Below, piece by piece: positions 1 to 17,284 of a DNA stretch of 64,000 nucleotides. The notes under the pieces were generated by a model. The model had not been told where the DNA came from. It was given only the letters and a program-made list of their open reading frames with translations, and made no database searches. The stretch is from Apoda limacodes (lineage: Eukaryota; Arthropoda; Insecta; Lepidoptera; Limacodidae): positions 7,060,273 through 7,124,272 of the forward strand of contig OX291561.1 of NCBI GenBank assembly GCA_946406115.1, given 5' to 3'. Positions within the stretch are counted from its first letter, which is position 1. Each line of letters begins with the position of its first letter. Position numbers and translations under genes: made by a program.

Positions 1-560
1 TACTTTGTTGTACTAAGAACGTTAAGAAAGTTTGTTGTTAAAAAATTTCTCGCACAAATTCAAAATAAAAATCATGCAGTCCATTCTTGAAAAGTACTAT
101 TTAGAACGGAAATCCATTGACAGTTGTTATTTTTGTATCAGATCGAAGATGGTTGCAAAATATTTATCTATAGTGATTCACGCGCGACGCCGACGTCGCG
201 ACGATACCTGAATCAAAAAGATTCCTGCAGGGGCTCTATTTTATTGTAATTTATTATTTTAAATCGAATTCAGCTAATGAAAATTCTTTTGTCGTATCCA
301 ATTAATAAGAATTCTTAACAAGAATGTAAAATGTTTCTCCTGTGGAGTTTTTGTTTAGGCCAACCAATGGGCGTGGGTTCGGTTCCCAAACGATAAACAT
401 GTTTGTCTGAAGTCTGGGTGATTTCTACGTATAATATGTAGATATGTATTTACAAAAGTTATATATAATTACTTATATATATTTTAATGCGTTGTCTAGT
501 ATCTATAGCACAATCTTTGCTTCGTTTGGGATCAGATGGCACTGTGTGTTATGTCCAAAA
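1..560. repeat. Left copy of a duplicated repeat block
   Basis: This stretch is a diverged second copy of about 1370-1975: the run from the CTCGCACAAATTC motif (position 49 here, 1407 there) through the CGCGCGACGCCGACGTCGC motif to the SINE tail recurs in the same order. The offset grows from about 1358 to 1418 because this copy lacks about 40 bases of the SINE head. The left end is cut by the window edge. It is probably a composite mobile element carrying a SINE. Confidence 0.75.
362..558 (+). mobile_element. tRNA-derived SINE, head deleted
   Basis: The box-B-like stretch GGGTTCGGTTCCC at about 374 is followed by the body shared with the SINEs at 1742, 23270 and 59914 (a GTTTGTCT...GTCTGGGTG stretch, a TATGTAGATATGTATTTAC stretch, then GCACTGTGTGTTATGTCC). 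The box-A half present in the 1742 copy is missing, so this copy should not be transcribed by RNA polymerase III. Confidence 0.7.
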
Positions 561-944
561 AAAATAATTAATTATTTATACTATAGCTATTGCTACACCC
601 CAGTCAATCAATATGAAAATTATTACTACATTTGCAAGACGATAAATGTCGCGAAATGACCTCTTTATACTCGCGCATAAGAATAAGTAATAATAGAAGA
701 GAATTTCTTATGAAGTTAAGCGAAGCTGACAAAAGAATACCTAGAGCGCGTCCCATCCCACGAGTCCCTTAGATAGTTTGATGAATATCATATACATACC
801 CCATTTACATTCAGTTGTGAAGTAAGCAGGGAATTGGGCTGGGAAGAGGACAGGACTTTTCATGCTTCTATCACTGCTACTTGCGCTGCCCGAGGCTGGT
901 CAAATGAGTGGTTTTTTGTGCGGAAGTCAAGGGTCGGGAAGCGA
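561..944. other. Intergenic DNA, nothing recognised
   Basis: No coding frame, inverted repeat or known repeat motif was recognised here. Confidence 0.5.
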
Positions 945-1135
945 TTTTTATCTACTTGAGTTATAAGACCTAGCTTCGAGAGACTTTCTAGGTCAACGGG
1001 TTAGGGACCGAGTGTCAAATTATGCAGCATAAATTATCATAGGTATTATTTGCGCTGACGTCTTAAGTTTGAATATTTTAAGGCTCCGAAAGACCGTAGA
1101 ACTAAGTATTTGATATTAATTTCAAACTTATTCCT
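945..1135 (+). repeat. Dispersed repeat (CTTGAGTTATAAGACC family), copy 1
   Basis: The segment from the CTTGAGTTATAAGACC motif through GGCTCCGAAAGACCGTAGAAC to a TTAATTTCAAA stretch recurs at 3208-3420 in the same orientation. The terminal part resembles the MITE-like sequence at 40500-40640, so it is probably a nonautonomous DNA element. Confidence 0.6.
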
Positions 1136-1369
1136 CTACGCATTCATAGAAGCTCGAAGCTCGTTTATTGGATAAGATTCTGCCATCGCAACGAAGTGAA
1201 GTGGTGTTCGTAGGGATTTCGGTTTCTCGAGACGAACCCACGGATTCTGGAACCTGAAACATCACTGACACCGATATCTGCATCCCAACTAGCAGATAAA
1301 CTAGGTAAGCGTATTTTTCTATTAAACCAGTTGTTAGCAAGTTTGTTAGTATTAGTTTAGTTAAGTGTT

Positions 1370-1975
1370 TGTTGTAGTTTGTTCTTAGTTTGTTGTTAAG
1401 AAATTTCTCGCACAAATTCAAAATAAAAATCATACAGTCCATTCTTTAACAGTACTATTTAGAACGGAAATCCATTAACAGTTGTTATTTTTGGATCAGA
1501 TCAAAGATGGCTGCAAAATATTTATCTATGCTGACTCACGCGCGACGCCGACGTCGCTACGATACCTGAATCAAAAAGATATCCCGCAGGGGCTCTATTC
1601 TATTATTATATTTCTGTTTTAAAATAATATTTATTATTTTAAATCGAATTCAGCTAATGGAAATTCTTTTGTCATATCCAATGATAAAATTCTTAACAAG
1701 AATGTAATATGTGTCTCCCAAGGAGTTTGCCTTTAGGCCAACGAAGGTGGCTTCGTGGCTCAGTGAAACCTGTCTGCCGAACCAATGGGCGTGGGTTCGG
1801 TTCCCGAACGATAAACATGTTTGTCTTGAGTCTGGTTGATTTCTACGTACAATATGTAGATATGTATTTACAAAGGTTATATATAATTAGGTATTTATAT
1901 ATATTTGTATCCGTAGTATATTTAGTACAATCTTAGTTTGGGAGCAGATAACGCTTTGTGTTACGTTCAAAAAAT
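1370..1975. repeat. Right copy of the duplicated repeat block
   Basis: This is the more complete partner of 1-560, with the same order of motifs and an intact SINE head at its right end. A short open frame on the opposite strand (1128-1442) has repeat-like composition and is not treated as a gene. Confidence 0.75.
1742..1975 (+). mobile_element. tRNA-derived SINE
   Basis: A box-A-like GTGGCTCAGTGAAACC (about 1755) and a box-B-like GGGTTCGGTTCCC (about 1792) lie at tRNA-like spacing. They are followed by the non-tRNA body shared with other SINEs in this window and a tail reading TTGTGTTACGTTC. The arrangement is that of lepidopteran tRNA-derived SINEs; the parent tRNA was not determined. Confidence 0.75.
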
Positions 1976-2253
1976 TAATTTCCACCTTGTACAAAACACA
2001 TTTCAAAAATATTACAAACCAATTATTTAGAATTAATCACAAGCATACCCCGCTTCTAGAATATACTTATGAGTTGTAGATAGCGTTCCTGCTAGAAGTG
2101 GCCGTTTTAAGCAGAAACTCTATGTATAAGTAATAAAGATATTCCAGATACAACACGCAACGTTCGAAAATAGCATTTTTTAGTTCTAAATAATTTTGAA
2201 CTTTACTTGGGCTTGTCAAATTTCATGATTCTTGGTTAACAGGTATACCATAC

Positions 2254-2276
2254 AATATATATATATATATATATAT
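2254..2276. repeat. (AT)n microsatellite
   Basis: A pure AT dinucleotide run abuts the left end of the inverted-repeat element at 2279. Confidence 0.9.
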
Positions 2277-2278
2277 CG

Positions 2279-2548
2279 CGGCCGATCGTAAAATCCGGCA
2301 GATCACGAAATTCCTGGGTAGATCGTAAAGTATGGAATAGAAATTATCATATAACTCAACAGATTATTATAAGAAGCTTGGCTGGAACGCTCCACTCGCT
2401 TTACTGACTCCGCATCTACGTTTGCAAAAGAGAAACTGAACCTATCATAACATGACTTATACAGTGCGATTTCTGATCCTTTCGTTTCCATACTTTACGA
2501 TTTGCCTAGGAATTTCGTGATCTGCCGGATTTTACGATCGGCCGCCGA
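2279..2548. mobile_element. MITE with ~60-bp terminal inverted repeats (CGGCCGATCG family)
   Basis: The left end starts CGGCCGATCGTAAAATCCGG and the right end is its near-perfect reverse complement. The match continues for about 60 bases through a CAGATCACGAAATTCCT stretch to AAAGTATGGAA. The centre holds no coding frame of note. A relative lies at 35873-36130. Target duplication is unclear because the left flank is an AT microsatellite. Confidence 0.85.
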
Positions 2549-2601
2549 CATATATATAGGTTTCGATTTATATCCGAATGTCAAAATATGCAAAAGCCTA
2601 A

Positions 2602-3030
2602 TTTTTTAGGGTTCCGTACCCAAAGGGTAATTAGCGGAATCCTATTACTAAGACTTTGCTGTCCGTCCGTCTGTCACCAGGCTGTATCTCATGAATCTTG
2701 ATAGCTAGAAAGCTGAAATTTTCACAGAAGATGTATTTTTGCTGCCAACAAATACTAAAAAACAGAATAAAATAAATTTTTAAGGAGGCTTCCATACGAC
2801 AAACGTAATTTTTTTTTAACGATTTTGCTCGATATTGATAACGGCAACAGGTAGACGCTTAAAATATTCACAGAATATTTAGTTATATAGTCACTTGAAA
2901 AATAAATAATTTAATTAAAATAAAACAAATATTTAAAGGGGCTCCCATATAACAAACGTAATTTTTTTGCCGTTTTTTATAGATAATGGTACGGAACCCT
3001 CGTGCGCGAGTCCGACTCGCACTTGGCCGA
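2602..3030 (+). mobile_element. Lepidopteran MITE with (GTCY)n core, copy 1
   Basis: It starts TTTTTTAGGGTTCCGTACCC and ends CGCGAGTCCGACTCGCACTT. The GTCCGTCCGTCTGTC microsatellite is near the left end. This matches the known lepidopteran class of MITEs that carry hitchhiking (GTCY)n repeats. The repeated GGGGCTCCCATA...CAAACG block (about 2940) is also shared with the 22442 copy. Confidence 0.8.
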
Positions 3031-3207
3031 TATTTACTGCGTTGAAGCTGTATTTTATTTGAGTTTAAAAACTTAAGTATTTAATATCAAATTCAACTTG
3101 ATTATTTCTAGGGAAGCCGCGTTACTGAGAAACAGGGTCTAAAGAGACAGACACACAGATTTATTTTTAATTTCATATTACTGAAAATTTGCATTTTTTT
3201 GTTTTAT

Positions 3208-3520
3208 TCCTCTACTTGAGTTATAAGACCTTGCTTGTCAATAATACAAAATACTTTCTAGATCAACGGGTACCTATTGTATAGTCAAGATATGCGGTAT
3301 CAACGATCATAGGTTTTATTTGCGCTGACGAAACTTAAAATTTGAATTTTTTAAGGCTCCGAAAGACCGTAGAACTAAGTATTTGATGTTAATTTCAAAT
3401 TGATACCTTCACGTTTTCAAAAGAAAAAGAGTCTTGACATGGAGATAGACAGACGGACAACTAAGTTATCCTACAAGGGCACTGTTTTTATTCCTTTTGA
3501 GGTACGGAACCTCTAAAAAC
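3208..3520 (+). repeat. Dispersed repeat (CTTGAGTTATAAGACC family), copy 2
   Basis: Diverged copy of 945-1135, longer at the right. It includes a GACAGACGGACAAC stretch and ends in GAGGTACGGAACC, the MITE-type terminus. It therefore looks like a nonautonomous DNA element. Confidence 0.6.
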
Positions 3521-4190
3521 TACAGACTATGTCACAAATGAAAGTTTATGAACCAAATTTTATGTAACGAATGTCAATCTGAAAAATGTAAACTGCGGAT
3601 TCTCGCATAGTAGTTTATGAGCGTGAAAGTGTCAAAAATACATGACAATCATGTAAACTTTCAACGCTTGGCAAGCAATTTTGATTGTTTAGGAAATGTT
3701 TGACAAGCATATTTTATATTTTAATGCAAATTTGTGTCAATGCCTTACGCCTTCCTAGACGATCAAAAATGCTTGGCAACCACGTAACTGGTTAACGTCT
3801 TGGAGATTACGAATTTAACATTAAATTAAGATATTGTTTTAGTTAACGAAATCATTACGAGAAACATATTAAATTAAATTAAATATTTTTATTTCAGAAT
3901 TTACATGTAGGTACCTACATAATATTTTGTTACTTTGCTTGTCCTGTGTAAGTATACCTACACTCTCTCATCTGTGTACTACTGAAACTGGACGTTTTAT
4001 ATGTTTAATCCAGTGTTTAAACAGAACTAAGTCCGGTTTATTAGCAACCATTTTTAGCACGTTTGTGAATTTTCAAACACGTTGCTGCTTTTCTACTGTT
4101 ATCACAATAAAATAATAGTATTACAAAAAAGGTAATAGACTGCATTTTCTCGATATCTATATAAAAATAAATATATTAAGAGGAAACTGG
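3521..4190. other. Intergenic DNA, nothing recognised
   Basis: AT-rich DNA without a convincing coding frame. The open frame at 3927-4115 has no recognisable motif. Confidence 0.5.
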
Positions 4191-4194
4191 CTGA

Positions 4195-4530
4195 TATATA
4201 TCAACGCACAGCCAAACCACATGCCGGGACTAAAGATTTGAAATTTGGCACGGAAATTCCTGTTATATCGTGATTGCCCACGTCACACACACGTCGACTT
4301 CTAATTAGAAAGGATTTTGCAATATTTATCCCTTAAGGGGTTAAAAGGGGGTTGGCTTTTAGGTTTAAAATTCAGGTTGAGGTATTTAACCATTTTTGGA
4401 AAATAATTCCTTAGAAGGCATAATAGGGGATGAAAATTTGTATGACAATTCCGAAATGTTTGTAGATAAAACTATAAACAGTTAAAAGTTTCCTCTATTT
4501 TTCAAAGTCGTCGGTATAAGCTGGTGGAAT
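4195..4530 (+). mobile_element. Helitron-like repeat fragment
   Basis: The motif ATATCAACGCACAGCC followed by GAAATTTGGCACGG, an AAGGATTTTGCAA stretch and a GGGGTTGG stretch recurs at 25062-25441. That second copy ends in CTAG, as nonautonomous lepidopteran Helitrons do. The 3' end here is unclear. Confidence 0.5.
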
Positions 4531-5498
4531 ATCATAATTAACTTCTGCCCTGCATGACCCTATTTACGTCCTCCGCAGCCCACTAACATACACGTACATA
4601 ATAAAATACGCGCCTTCCACTCCGAAGACCAACCTTATTTATTTGACAAGACGATCTAGCATCACCTTCAAATAAAAGCATATCAAGTGCCATTTCACCA
4701 ACGCTGTTGCCCGATATTCTTATTTCCAATCCATTTGCTTACTTTTCTTTTTCTATCAGCCTACACTTCACAAGGTTTACAGTTGCCCCCGACTGAGTTC
4801 CTCATTTTTGGTACTGCATGTTTAGCGTAACTTTTTATTTCTAGGTAAATTTTAGCTGATGCAATACGGACCCGCAAAGTTATCGCAAATTAGATTAAAC
4901 TCATATACTTATTGTAAACAACCATCTACTTTCGCACATCTGAGTGCCTCTTCAACTATGCTGCACTCCAACTGAAAAGCTGAAGGTTTTTAAAGCTGTC
5001 TCTGGGCTAATCCTACTAAAGCTGCGAGCGTAGAACAAGGGCATTTTCTAAATCCGGCTGCCTAGAACTACTGTTGGCCAGCTAAAGTAACCGCCTTGGA
5101 GCTGGAAGTCCTTCTGGTCGGCAGGAGTTGGACCACCTCTTACCCCTAGAGGAGTAACTCAAAGCTAATTCCCTGAGGATGAGGAAGTTAGTTAGTTTTC
5201 AGAGTTAGTTATATCTATATGGTGTAAGGGGTAATCATTTCCGAATACACGGGTACGCGACTCCGGCCTCCCAAGCTACTTCTCCCCAATTCCTTCCAAC
5301 AGTAGTATCGACGTCCCCTTCGACGTATCCCAGCCATCATACAATTCCCATTAAGAAAATCATCACATCCCAACCCTACTCCTTGTTCCCTTCTGATATC
5401 CGATAGGGGATGTTGGGCAGCAGCGACCCTATAACTCTTCGCTCGCTAACCCGCTTGCCAGGCGTGGCGATTATGGCACACCCACCAACAAAAAAAAA

Positions 5499-6363
5499 AT
5501 GAACGGCACAAAAAACAAACGGCCCCTAGTCCCCGGCAGCCCTGCTAGTCCAGGCTACGGTAGCGGCCTTGGTAACGGCGGGGCAGGGGGTGCGAAGTAT
5601 CCCCGGCAGAGATCCGGCTACCAACAACGACGACTGGACCTGGCAACTTACATGCACGTACGCTGAGGGCCGACGAGAAAATAGTAGAACTGGAAGAAGC
5701 TACAAGCAAGTTACGCTGGGACGTTATAGGGTTATCGGAGGTCCGAAGACAGGGACAGGATACGATAGTTCTCAACTCAGGTAACAGGGGTGACCAGCTA
5801 TCCCAAGGTGATGTGGGGTTTATCGTCCGCAAGTCCCTCGTCAACAATATCATCAAAGTTGACAGTGTGTCGACCAGGGTAGCGTACCTGATACTCAGAA
5901 TATCAAAACGATATTCGCTGAAGGTCGTACAGGTTTACGCGCTGACTTCGACAAACCCAGACGACGTAGTGGAGGAGATGTATGAAGACATTTCTAAAGC
6001 CATACACTCCTCCAAAACACACTATAACGTCGTGGTGGGGGACTTCAACGCGAAACTAGGCAAACGAATTGGTAATGAGCTGAGAGTGAGGCAATTTGGA
6101 TATAGACAACGGAACTCCAGAGGGCCGACTTCATGGAAAAGGAAGGCCTCTTTACGATGAATTCCTTTTTTAAAAAGCGCCCCCACAGGAAGTGGACCTG
6201 GATGAGTCCGGATGGTTGCACAAAGAATGAGATTGACTTTATCATGTCGACGGAAAAGCAAGTGTTCAATGATGTCTCTGTGATCCACACGGTCAAAACC
6301 GGGAGTGATCACCGTATGGTAAGAGGCACATTGAACCTCAACATAAGGCTTGCTAGGTCTTGA
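5499..6363 (+). pseudogene. Broken endonuclease domain of the RTE element
   Basis: The likely original start is the ATG at 5499. That frame reads to a stop near 5663, then the reading moves to the frame open from 5660 to 6160, and again to the frame of 6133-6363, so at least two frameshifts are present. Diagnostic endonuclease (exonuclease-endonuclease-phosphatase fold) motifs remain: DVIGLSE near 5720, VVVGDFNAKLG near 6031-6063, and a C-terminal SDHRMVRG near 6304-6327 carrying the expected Asp-His pair. The enzyme would nick target DNA to prime reverse transcription. Between 6364 and 6548 the frame is further broken. Confidence 0.85.
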
Positions 6364-6548
6364 CTGAGTCCACGCTCCGACCCACAACCATCCAAATCCA
6401 AAACCCATAAAAACTTACAGCTTAATGCTTAAAGGAAGACGCATTAGTGGACGATACCAACGACATGTTTGTGGAAACTGTCCATACCCAACCGGTCTAA
6501 GTTCTTTAAAACCCACCGTACAAATAGAACAAAAAGATTCTAAGACTT

Positions 6549-8399
6549 ATGGACGAGACACGAAAACTTAGGCTGCAGTCTTCGGATGATGCAGTGTCAT
6601 ATCGGCGGCTTAATAGACAGATCTCAAAATCACTTGCACGCGACAAACGCCACTTTAATACATTGCGTATTGAGGAGGCAATAGAACGGAACAAAGGTTC
6701 CAAAGTGTTCGCGAGAGATCTGGCTATTGGGCGAAGCCGTCTGGCAAGGCTGAAGACGGAGGACGGCAGCATTGTTTCGTCTGGACCAGAAGTCTTGGAG
6801 GAGATCGAGAAATTATACATGTCGATATCGAAACCAGTTGGCAGTCCAGCTAAAGACCCTAGAGCTAGACTGACTCGACACTATACCGAGGATATCCCGG
6901 ACGACAGCTTGTACGAGATTATTATGGCTCTCAAACAGCTTAAAAACAATAAGGCACCGGGTGATGATGGAGATACGACTGAGCTTCTGAAAGCGGGGGG
7001 AAAACCGGTACTAAAAGTCCTTCAGAAGCTCTTCAACACCGTCATACTCGAAGGTACTTCGCCACAAGCATGGCACAGGCGTGTGGTGGTGCTTTTCTTC
7101 AAGAAAGGTGACAATACGCCTCTTAAGAATTACAGACCCATCACGCTTCTGAGCCATGTTTATAAGCTGTTTTCAAGAGTAATTACGAACCGTCTCGCTC
7201 GCAAGTTCGACGACTTCCAGCCTCCCGAACAAGCCGGTTTCCGAAGTGGCTATAGTACCGTAGACCACATACATACGCTACGGCAGATTATACAGAAGTC
7301 AGAAGAGTATAATCGGCCCCTTTGCTTAGCGTTTGTGGACTACGAGAAAGCCATCGATTCGGTGGAAACATGGGCAGTGCTACAGGCTCTACAGAGATGC
7401 TGTATTGACCATCGGTATATCGAGGTGCTAAAATGCTTGTACGATAACGCCACCATGTCAGTCCGTCTCTAGGATTAGAACTCGAAACCGATCCAACTGC
7501 AGAGAGGTGTGAGACAGGGAGATATCATATCTCCGAAACTCTTCACAAATGTGTTGGAAGATGTCTTTAAGCTTCTGGACTGGGACGGTTTTGGCATCAA
7601 TGTTAATGGCGAGTACATTACCCACCTTCGGTTTGCCGACGATATTGTGGTCATGGCAGAATCTATGGAGGACCTTAGCACAATGCTCGAAAGTCTCAGT
7701 AGAGCTTCCCAACGAGTGGGCCTCAAGATGAACATGGACAAGACGAAAATCATGTCGAATGACCATGTAGCACCCACTCCAATAACTGTTGGGAACTCTA
7801 CACTTGAAGTTGTTGACAAATACGTATACCTGGGACAAACTGTTCGATTAGGTAGGTCCAATTTTGAGAAAGAGGTTAATCGCCGAATCCAACTCGGTTG
7901 GGCAGCGTTCGGAAAACTGCGTACTATTTTCTCGTCCCAAATACCCCAGTGCTTGAAGACAAAAGTCTTCAACCAGTATGTGTTGCCAGTGATGACCTAC
8001 GGCACTGACGCGTGGCCGCTAACTATGGGCCTTATACGAAAGCTCAAGGTCGCTCAGCGGGCGATGGAAAGAGCTATGCTCGGAGTTTCCCTACGTGATC
8101 GAATCAGAAATGAGGAAATCCGTAGGAGAACTAAAGTCGCCGACATAGCTCACCGAATCGCAAAGCTGAAGTGGCAATGGGCAGGGCACATAGCTCGAAG
8201 AACCGATGGCCGATGGGGGAAGAAGGTTCTAGAGTGGTGGCCACGAACCGGAAAGCGCAGCGTGGGACGGCCCCCCGCTAGATGGACAGATGACCTCGTA
8301 AAGGTAGCGGGGAGCCGTTGGTTACAGATGGCACAGAGTCGCACGCTGTGGAAAAAGTTAGCTGAGGCCTATGTCCAGCAGTGGACGTCAATGGGCTAA
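6549..8399 (+). pseudogene. Broken reverse transcriptase domain of the RTE element
   Basis: One frame runs from 6549 to the TAA at 8397-8399 but is interrupted by TAG codons at 7470-7472 and 7476-7478, just before the conserved QRGVRQGDIISPKLF stretch. RT motifs visible are NYRPITLLSHVYKLFSRV (about 7129), QAGFRSGYSTVDHI (about 7231), FVDYEKAIDSVE (about 7330; the usual Phe after KA is Ile here) and the catalytic FADD at 7632-7643. The C-terminus has the usual basic RTE tail region with GHIARRTDGRW and a Gly-Arg-Pro-Pro-Ala-Arg-Trp stretch. Apart from the two stops this half is intact, so the insertion may be fairly young. Confidence 0.9.
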
Positions 8400-8416
8400 T
8401 ATGATGATGATGATAT

Positions 8417-9037
8417 AAAGTTATTTTTCATCAACGAGTTTCAAGTATTTAAGACTTCAAGAGCTAGAACTAGAATAAATGTACTTTGATTAAATTTAAG
8501 GCTCTTCTAGCCAAAACTTAGTTTTTTAAACTTTTTTCTTACATTTCCTATATAATTCTATTACTAACCAGCTACTTACTTTTCTGTTATACAATAGTTC
8601 TTGTAGTGACGAAACGGTCAAGCCACATATTTTGACTAAGGTGGAGAGTTTGTGAAGTTAGGGCTCGTAGAGTTAGGACGTGTAGGGTTAGAGGCTTGGC
8701 TCTACATGAGATCTGATAACTTTATGACGAGCCTGGTCTCATCTTGGCAACATTTTACATGAAAATACTTTTGGTGGGATTTTTCTTTTTTTTGTAAGTT
8801 GATTATGACCATGCACCCAGATATATTTTACGATCGAATGCGTGGCATAATCTTACTCATGCAACAGGACCCATAAATTTGTGTGTGTTTTATACAACTA
8901 GGAGGCTAGAAAAATTAAATTACCCTATCATATCCAGTTAACCTTTGCAAATTTTATCAACAAATTATTTGGATCAATTTTAAATGTTTGTAACATTACT
9001 TAAACAAAATACTAAATTCATTCAGAAAAAAAAATCA
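8417..9037. other. Region between the RTE tail and the oxidoreductase stop codon
   Basis: The 3' untranslated region of the minus-strand oxidoreductase must lie here, but no canonical AATAAA polyadenylation signal was found on that strand. No other gene was seen. Confidence 0.5.
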
Positions 9038-15497
<6,460 letters not shown>

Positions 15498-15509
15498 GTT
15501 ATATACAAG

Positions 15510-15548
15510 TTAACAAAGTGATAAGGTTTTTGGCGAACGGAATTCCAT
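15510..15548 (-). other. Short upstream ORF in the oxidoreductase 5' leader
   Basis: An ATG at 15546-15548 opens a 12-codon frame (MEFRSPKTLSLC) closed by TAA at 15510-15512, 12 bases before the main ATG. If transcription starts at the promoter proposed here, it would be translated first and could dampen the main frame. Confidence 0.4.
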
Positions 15549-15592
15549 ATTAAAAATGACACTTTTTGTAAAACAAGACTGACAAAATAACC

Positions 15593-15621
15593 AACTGACT
15601 TCTTAAACAAACACACTTATA
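15593..15621 (-). promoter_or_regulatory. Putative core promoter: TATA box and arthropod initiator
   Basis: On the minus strand TATAAG (15621-15616) is followed by TCAGTT (15598-15593), a match to the arthropod initiator TCAGTY. There are 25 bases from the first T to the initiator A, slightly shorter than usual. It would give a 99-base leader. A second TCAGTC at 15582-15577 is an alternative start. Confidence 0.5.
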
Positions 15622-16370
15622 ATGAGAATGAGCGAGAGATCTGATCGGGCATATGTGTACATAAAATTATTGTGCCTAAACCGGACTCAAAATCTGTTTG
15701 CAATTCATGTAAACAAAAATGACCTTGACACGCGTCTTTCGCTTTGTTAGTCTATGCAACATATACATAAATACGTATAATATTGCTGATAATGTAAATT
15801 TGAAATTCTGTAGATTTTAGGTTTAATGAGTGTCGTGATTTGAAAACCAGTTAAAGAATGTGACAATAAAGGTAATCATGTAAGTATTTTAATGAATTAT
15901 GATTAAATTACCAGAAAAGTTAACATTAAGTAAAGTTAGGTTATGTTTACAATATTTGCACAGAGATTTTGAGTCAGGTTTATATAAATATCTATTGAAA
16001 ACAATTATCACCATTTTCTTACAAAAAAGGAAATACAAGTTCCTCTTTTTTTTTTGTTCAAATTTTTGTTTCTTAGTTTCAGCCAAATGATAGGTTATTG
16101 TTTAGTTACATACTAGTAGTTTCAAAATAGAATTTTATTTTAACTATTGTGTAGTTAGATTTTTTCTCCACACTAATCGGTGGTAAAAATAGTATAGTCA
16201 GAGTACCAAGTAGCAGTCACTTTTTTCCGAAACTATAAGAACTATACTGTTGAAACTTGGTAAGTTAATGTATTCTGTGAAACGTATAATCACACAAAAA
16301 TAGAAAAAGAAAAAAAAAATCCCCATACTTGGAACTGAAAATCAAAAATTATTTTCATTACGTGTGGTAA
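15622..16370. other. Upstream region of the oxidoreductase, nothing further recognised
   Basis: AT-rich. Overlapping short frames on both strands near 15890-16090 lack protein-like composition. Confidence 0.5.
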
Positions 16371-16374
16371 TGTG

Positions 16375-16468
16375 GGGTAGGCCGCTTCCAACCGTTTCCT
16401 TTGGAAATCTATGTGGGAGGCCTTTCAGCCTTCAGTGGACTTTTTGCGGCTAAGATGATGATGATTAT
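16375..16468 (+). mobile_element. 3' end fragment of an RTE-like LINE
   Basis: GTGGGAGGCCTTTCAGCCTT followed by CAGTGGACTTTTTGCGGC and a GATGATGATGAT tail resembles the 3' end of the element at 5090-8416 (GAGGCCTATGTCCAGCAGTG then GACGTC and an ATG repeat). Confidence 0.65.
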
Positions 16469-16594
16469 ATGACAAAAAATATATGCAAACTTCCACCAAA
16501 AATTGGTTTGAACAAGATCTAGTAAGTAGTTTCTTTTAATACGTCATTAATCGTAAACCGCAATTTACCTTTCATTCAATCAACTCAAATATGA

Positions 16595-16650
16595 AATAAT
16601 GGTACGGAACCCTTCGTGCGCGAGGCTAACTCGCACTTTTCCGATTTTTA
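16595..16650 (+). repeat. MITE right-end fragment
   Basis: GGTACGGAACCCTTCGTGCG then CGAGGCTAACTCGCAC is the right terminus of the MITE family at 2602 and 22442; the left part is missing. Confidence 0.65.
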
Positions 16651-16871
16651 AGTAAACTATGTGAATGGTCTTTAAACAAACCGAAGACGCCGACGGATGT
16701 TCTAAGCGGTTTAGGAAGGCGTTTAAAAATGACCTCAGAATAATTTATTCAAATTATTGTACGTATATTAATGTTACTAAATATAATAAATTATTTCCTG
16801 TTATCTATGTTATTGCATTTAGGATACAACCTGGTTACATAACTAACCTAAACCAAATTAATTATATTGAA

Positions 16872-16915
16872 CTAGCTTTTCGCCCGCGGCTGCGCTCGCA
16901 TATACTTTAAGATTT
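16872..16915 (-). mobile_element. Helitron 3' end fragment
   Basis: CTAGCTTTTCGCCCGCGGCT then GCGCTCGCATATA is the reverse complement of a Helitron 3' end (GCGAGCG..GCGGGCGAAAAGCTAG). Confidence 0.6.
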
Positions 16916-17284
16916 GTAGAGTTTTTTAATTAACAAACTAAGGTGTACCCCATATTGTCACCTCCCCAGGGGCGTTTTGTTGACAAGCATCATACGCATC
17001 GAATGCGCTCATTGCTCTCTATGCGCACATTCCAGCGCTCTGTTGACCAAAAATGAATGCGCTATACAACACTTCTGAATCGCATTCAACACATTGGATT
17101 GCACGTACTCGGGAGGTAGAGCAGTGGATGCGCTGTCAAAATAGTGAACGGTCATATTGTTTTTTTACAATTGGTGTACAGAATTATTTCAATGTCTATG
17201 CGATGTCATAGCTTTCAATGCCGTCAATAAAACGCACCTATACTTTCAAAAGATGCATCGTCGCTAGACTTTAATTAATTTCAT

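Larger units (their letters stand above)
5090..8416 (+). mobile_element. RTE-clade non-LTR retrotransposon, near full length, inactivated
   Basis: A single reading direction contains an apurinic-type endonuclease followed by a reverse transcriptase, and ends in an ATGATGATGATGAT repeat immediately after the stop codon. The ATG/TGA-rich tail and the gene order are typical of the RTE clade as found in moths and butterflies. The upstream region (about 5090-5498) is more GC-rich than the surroundings and probably is the element's 5' untranslated region. The exact 5' end is uncertain, and related sequence may begin as far left as 4930. Frameshifts and two in-frame stops show that the copy is dead. 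No target duplication was found with confidence. Confidence 0.85.
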
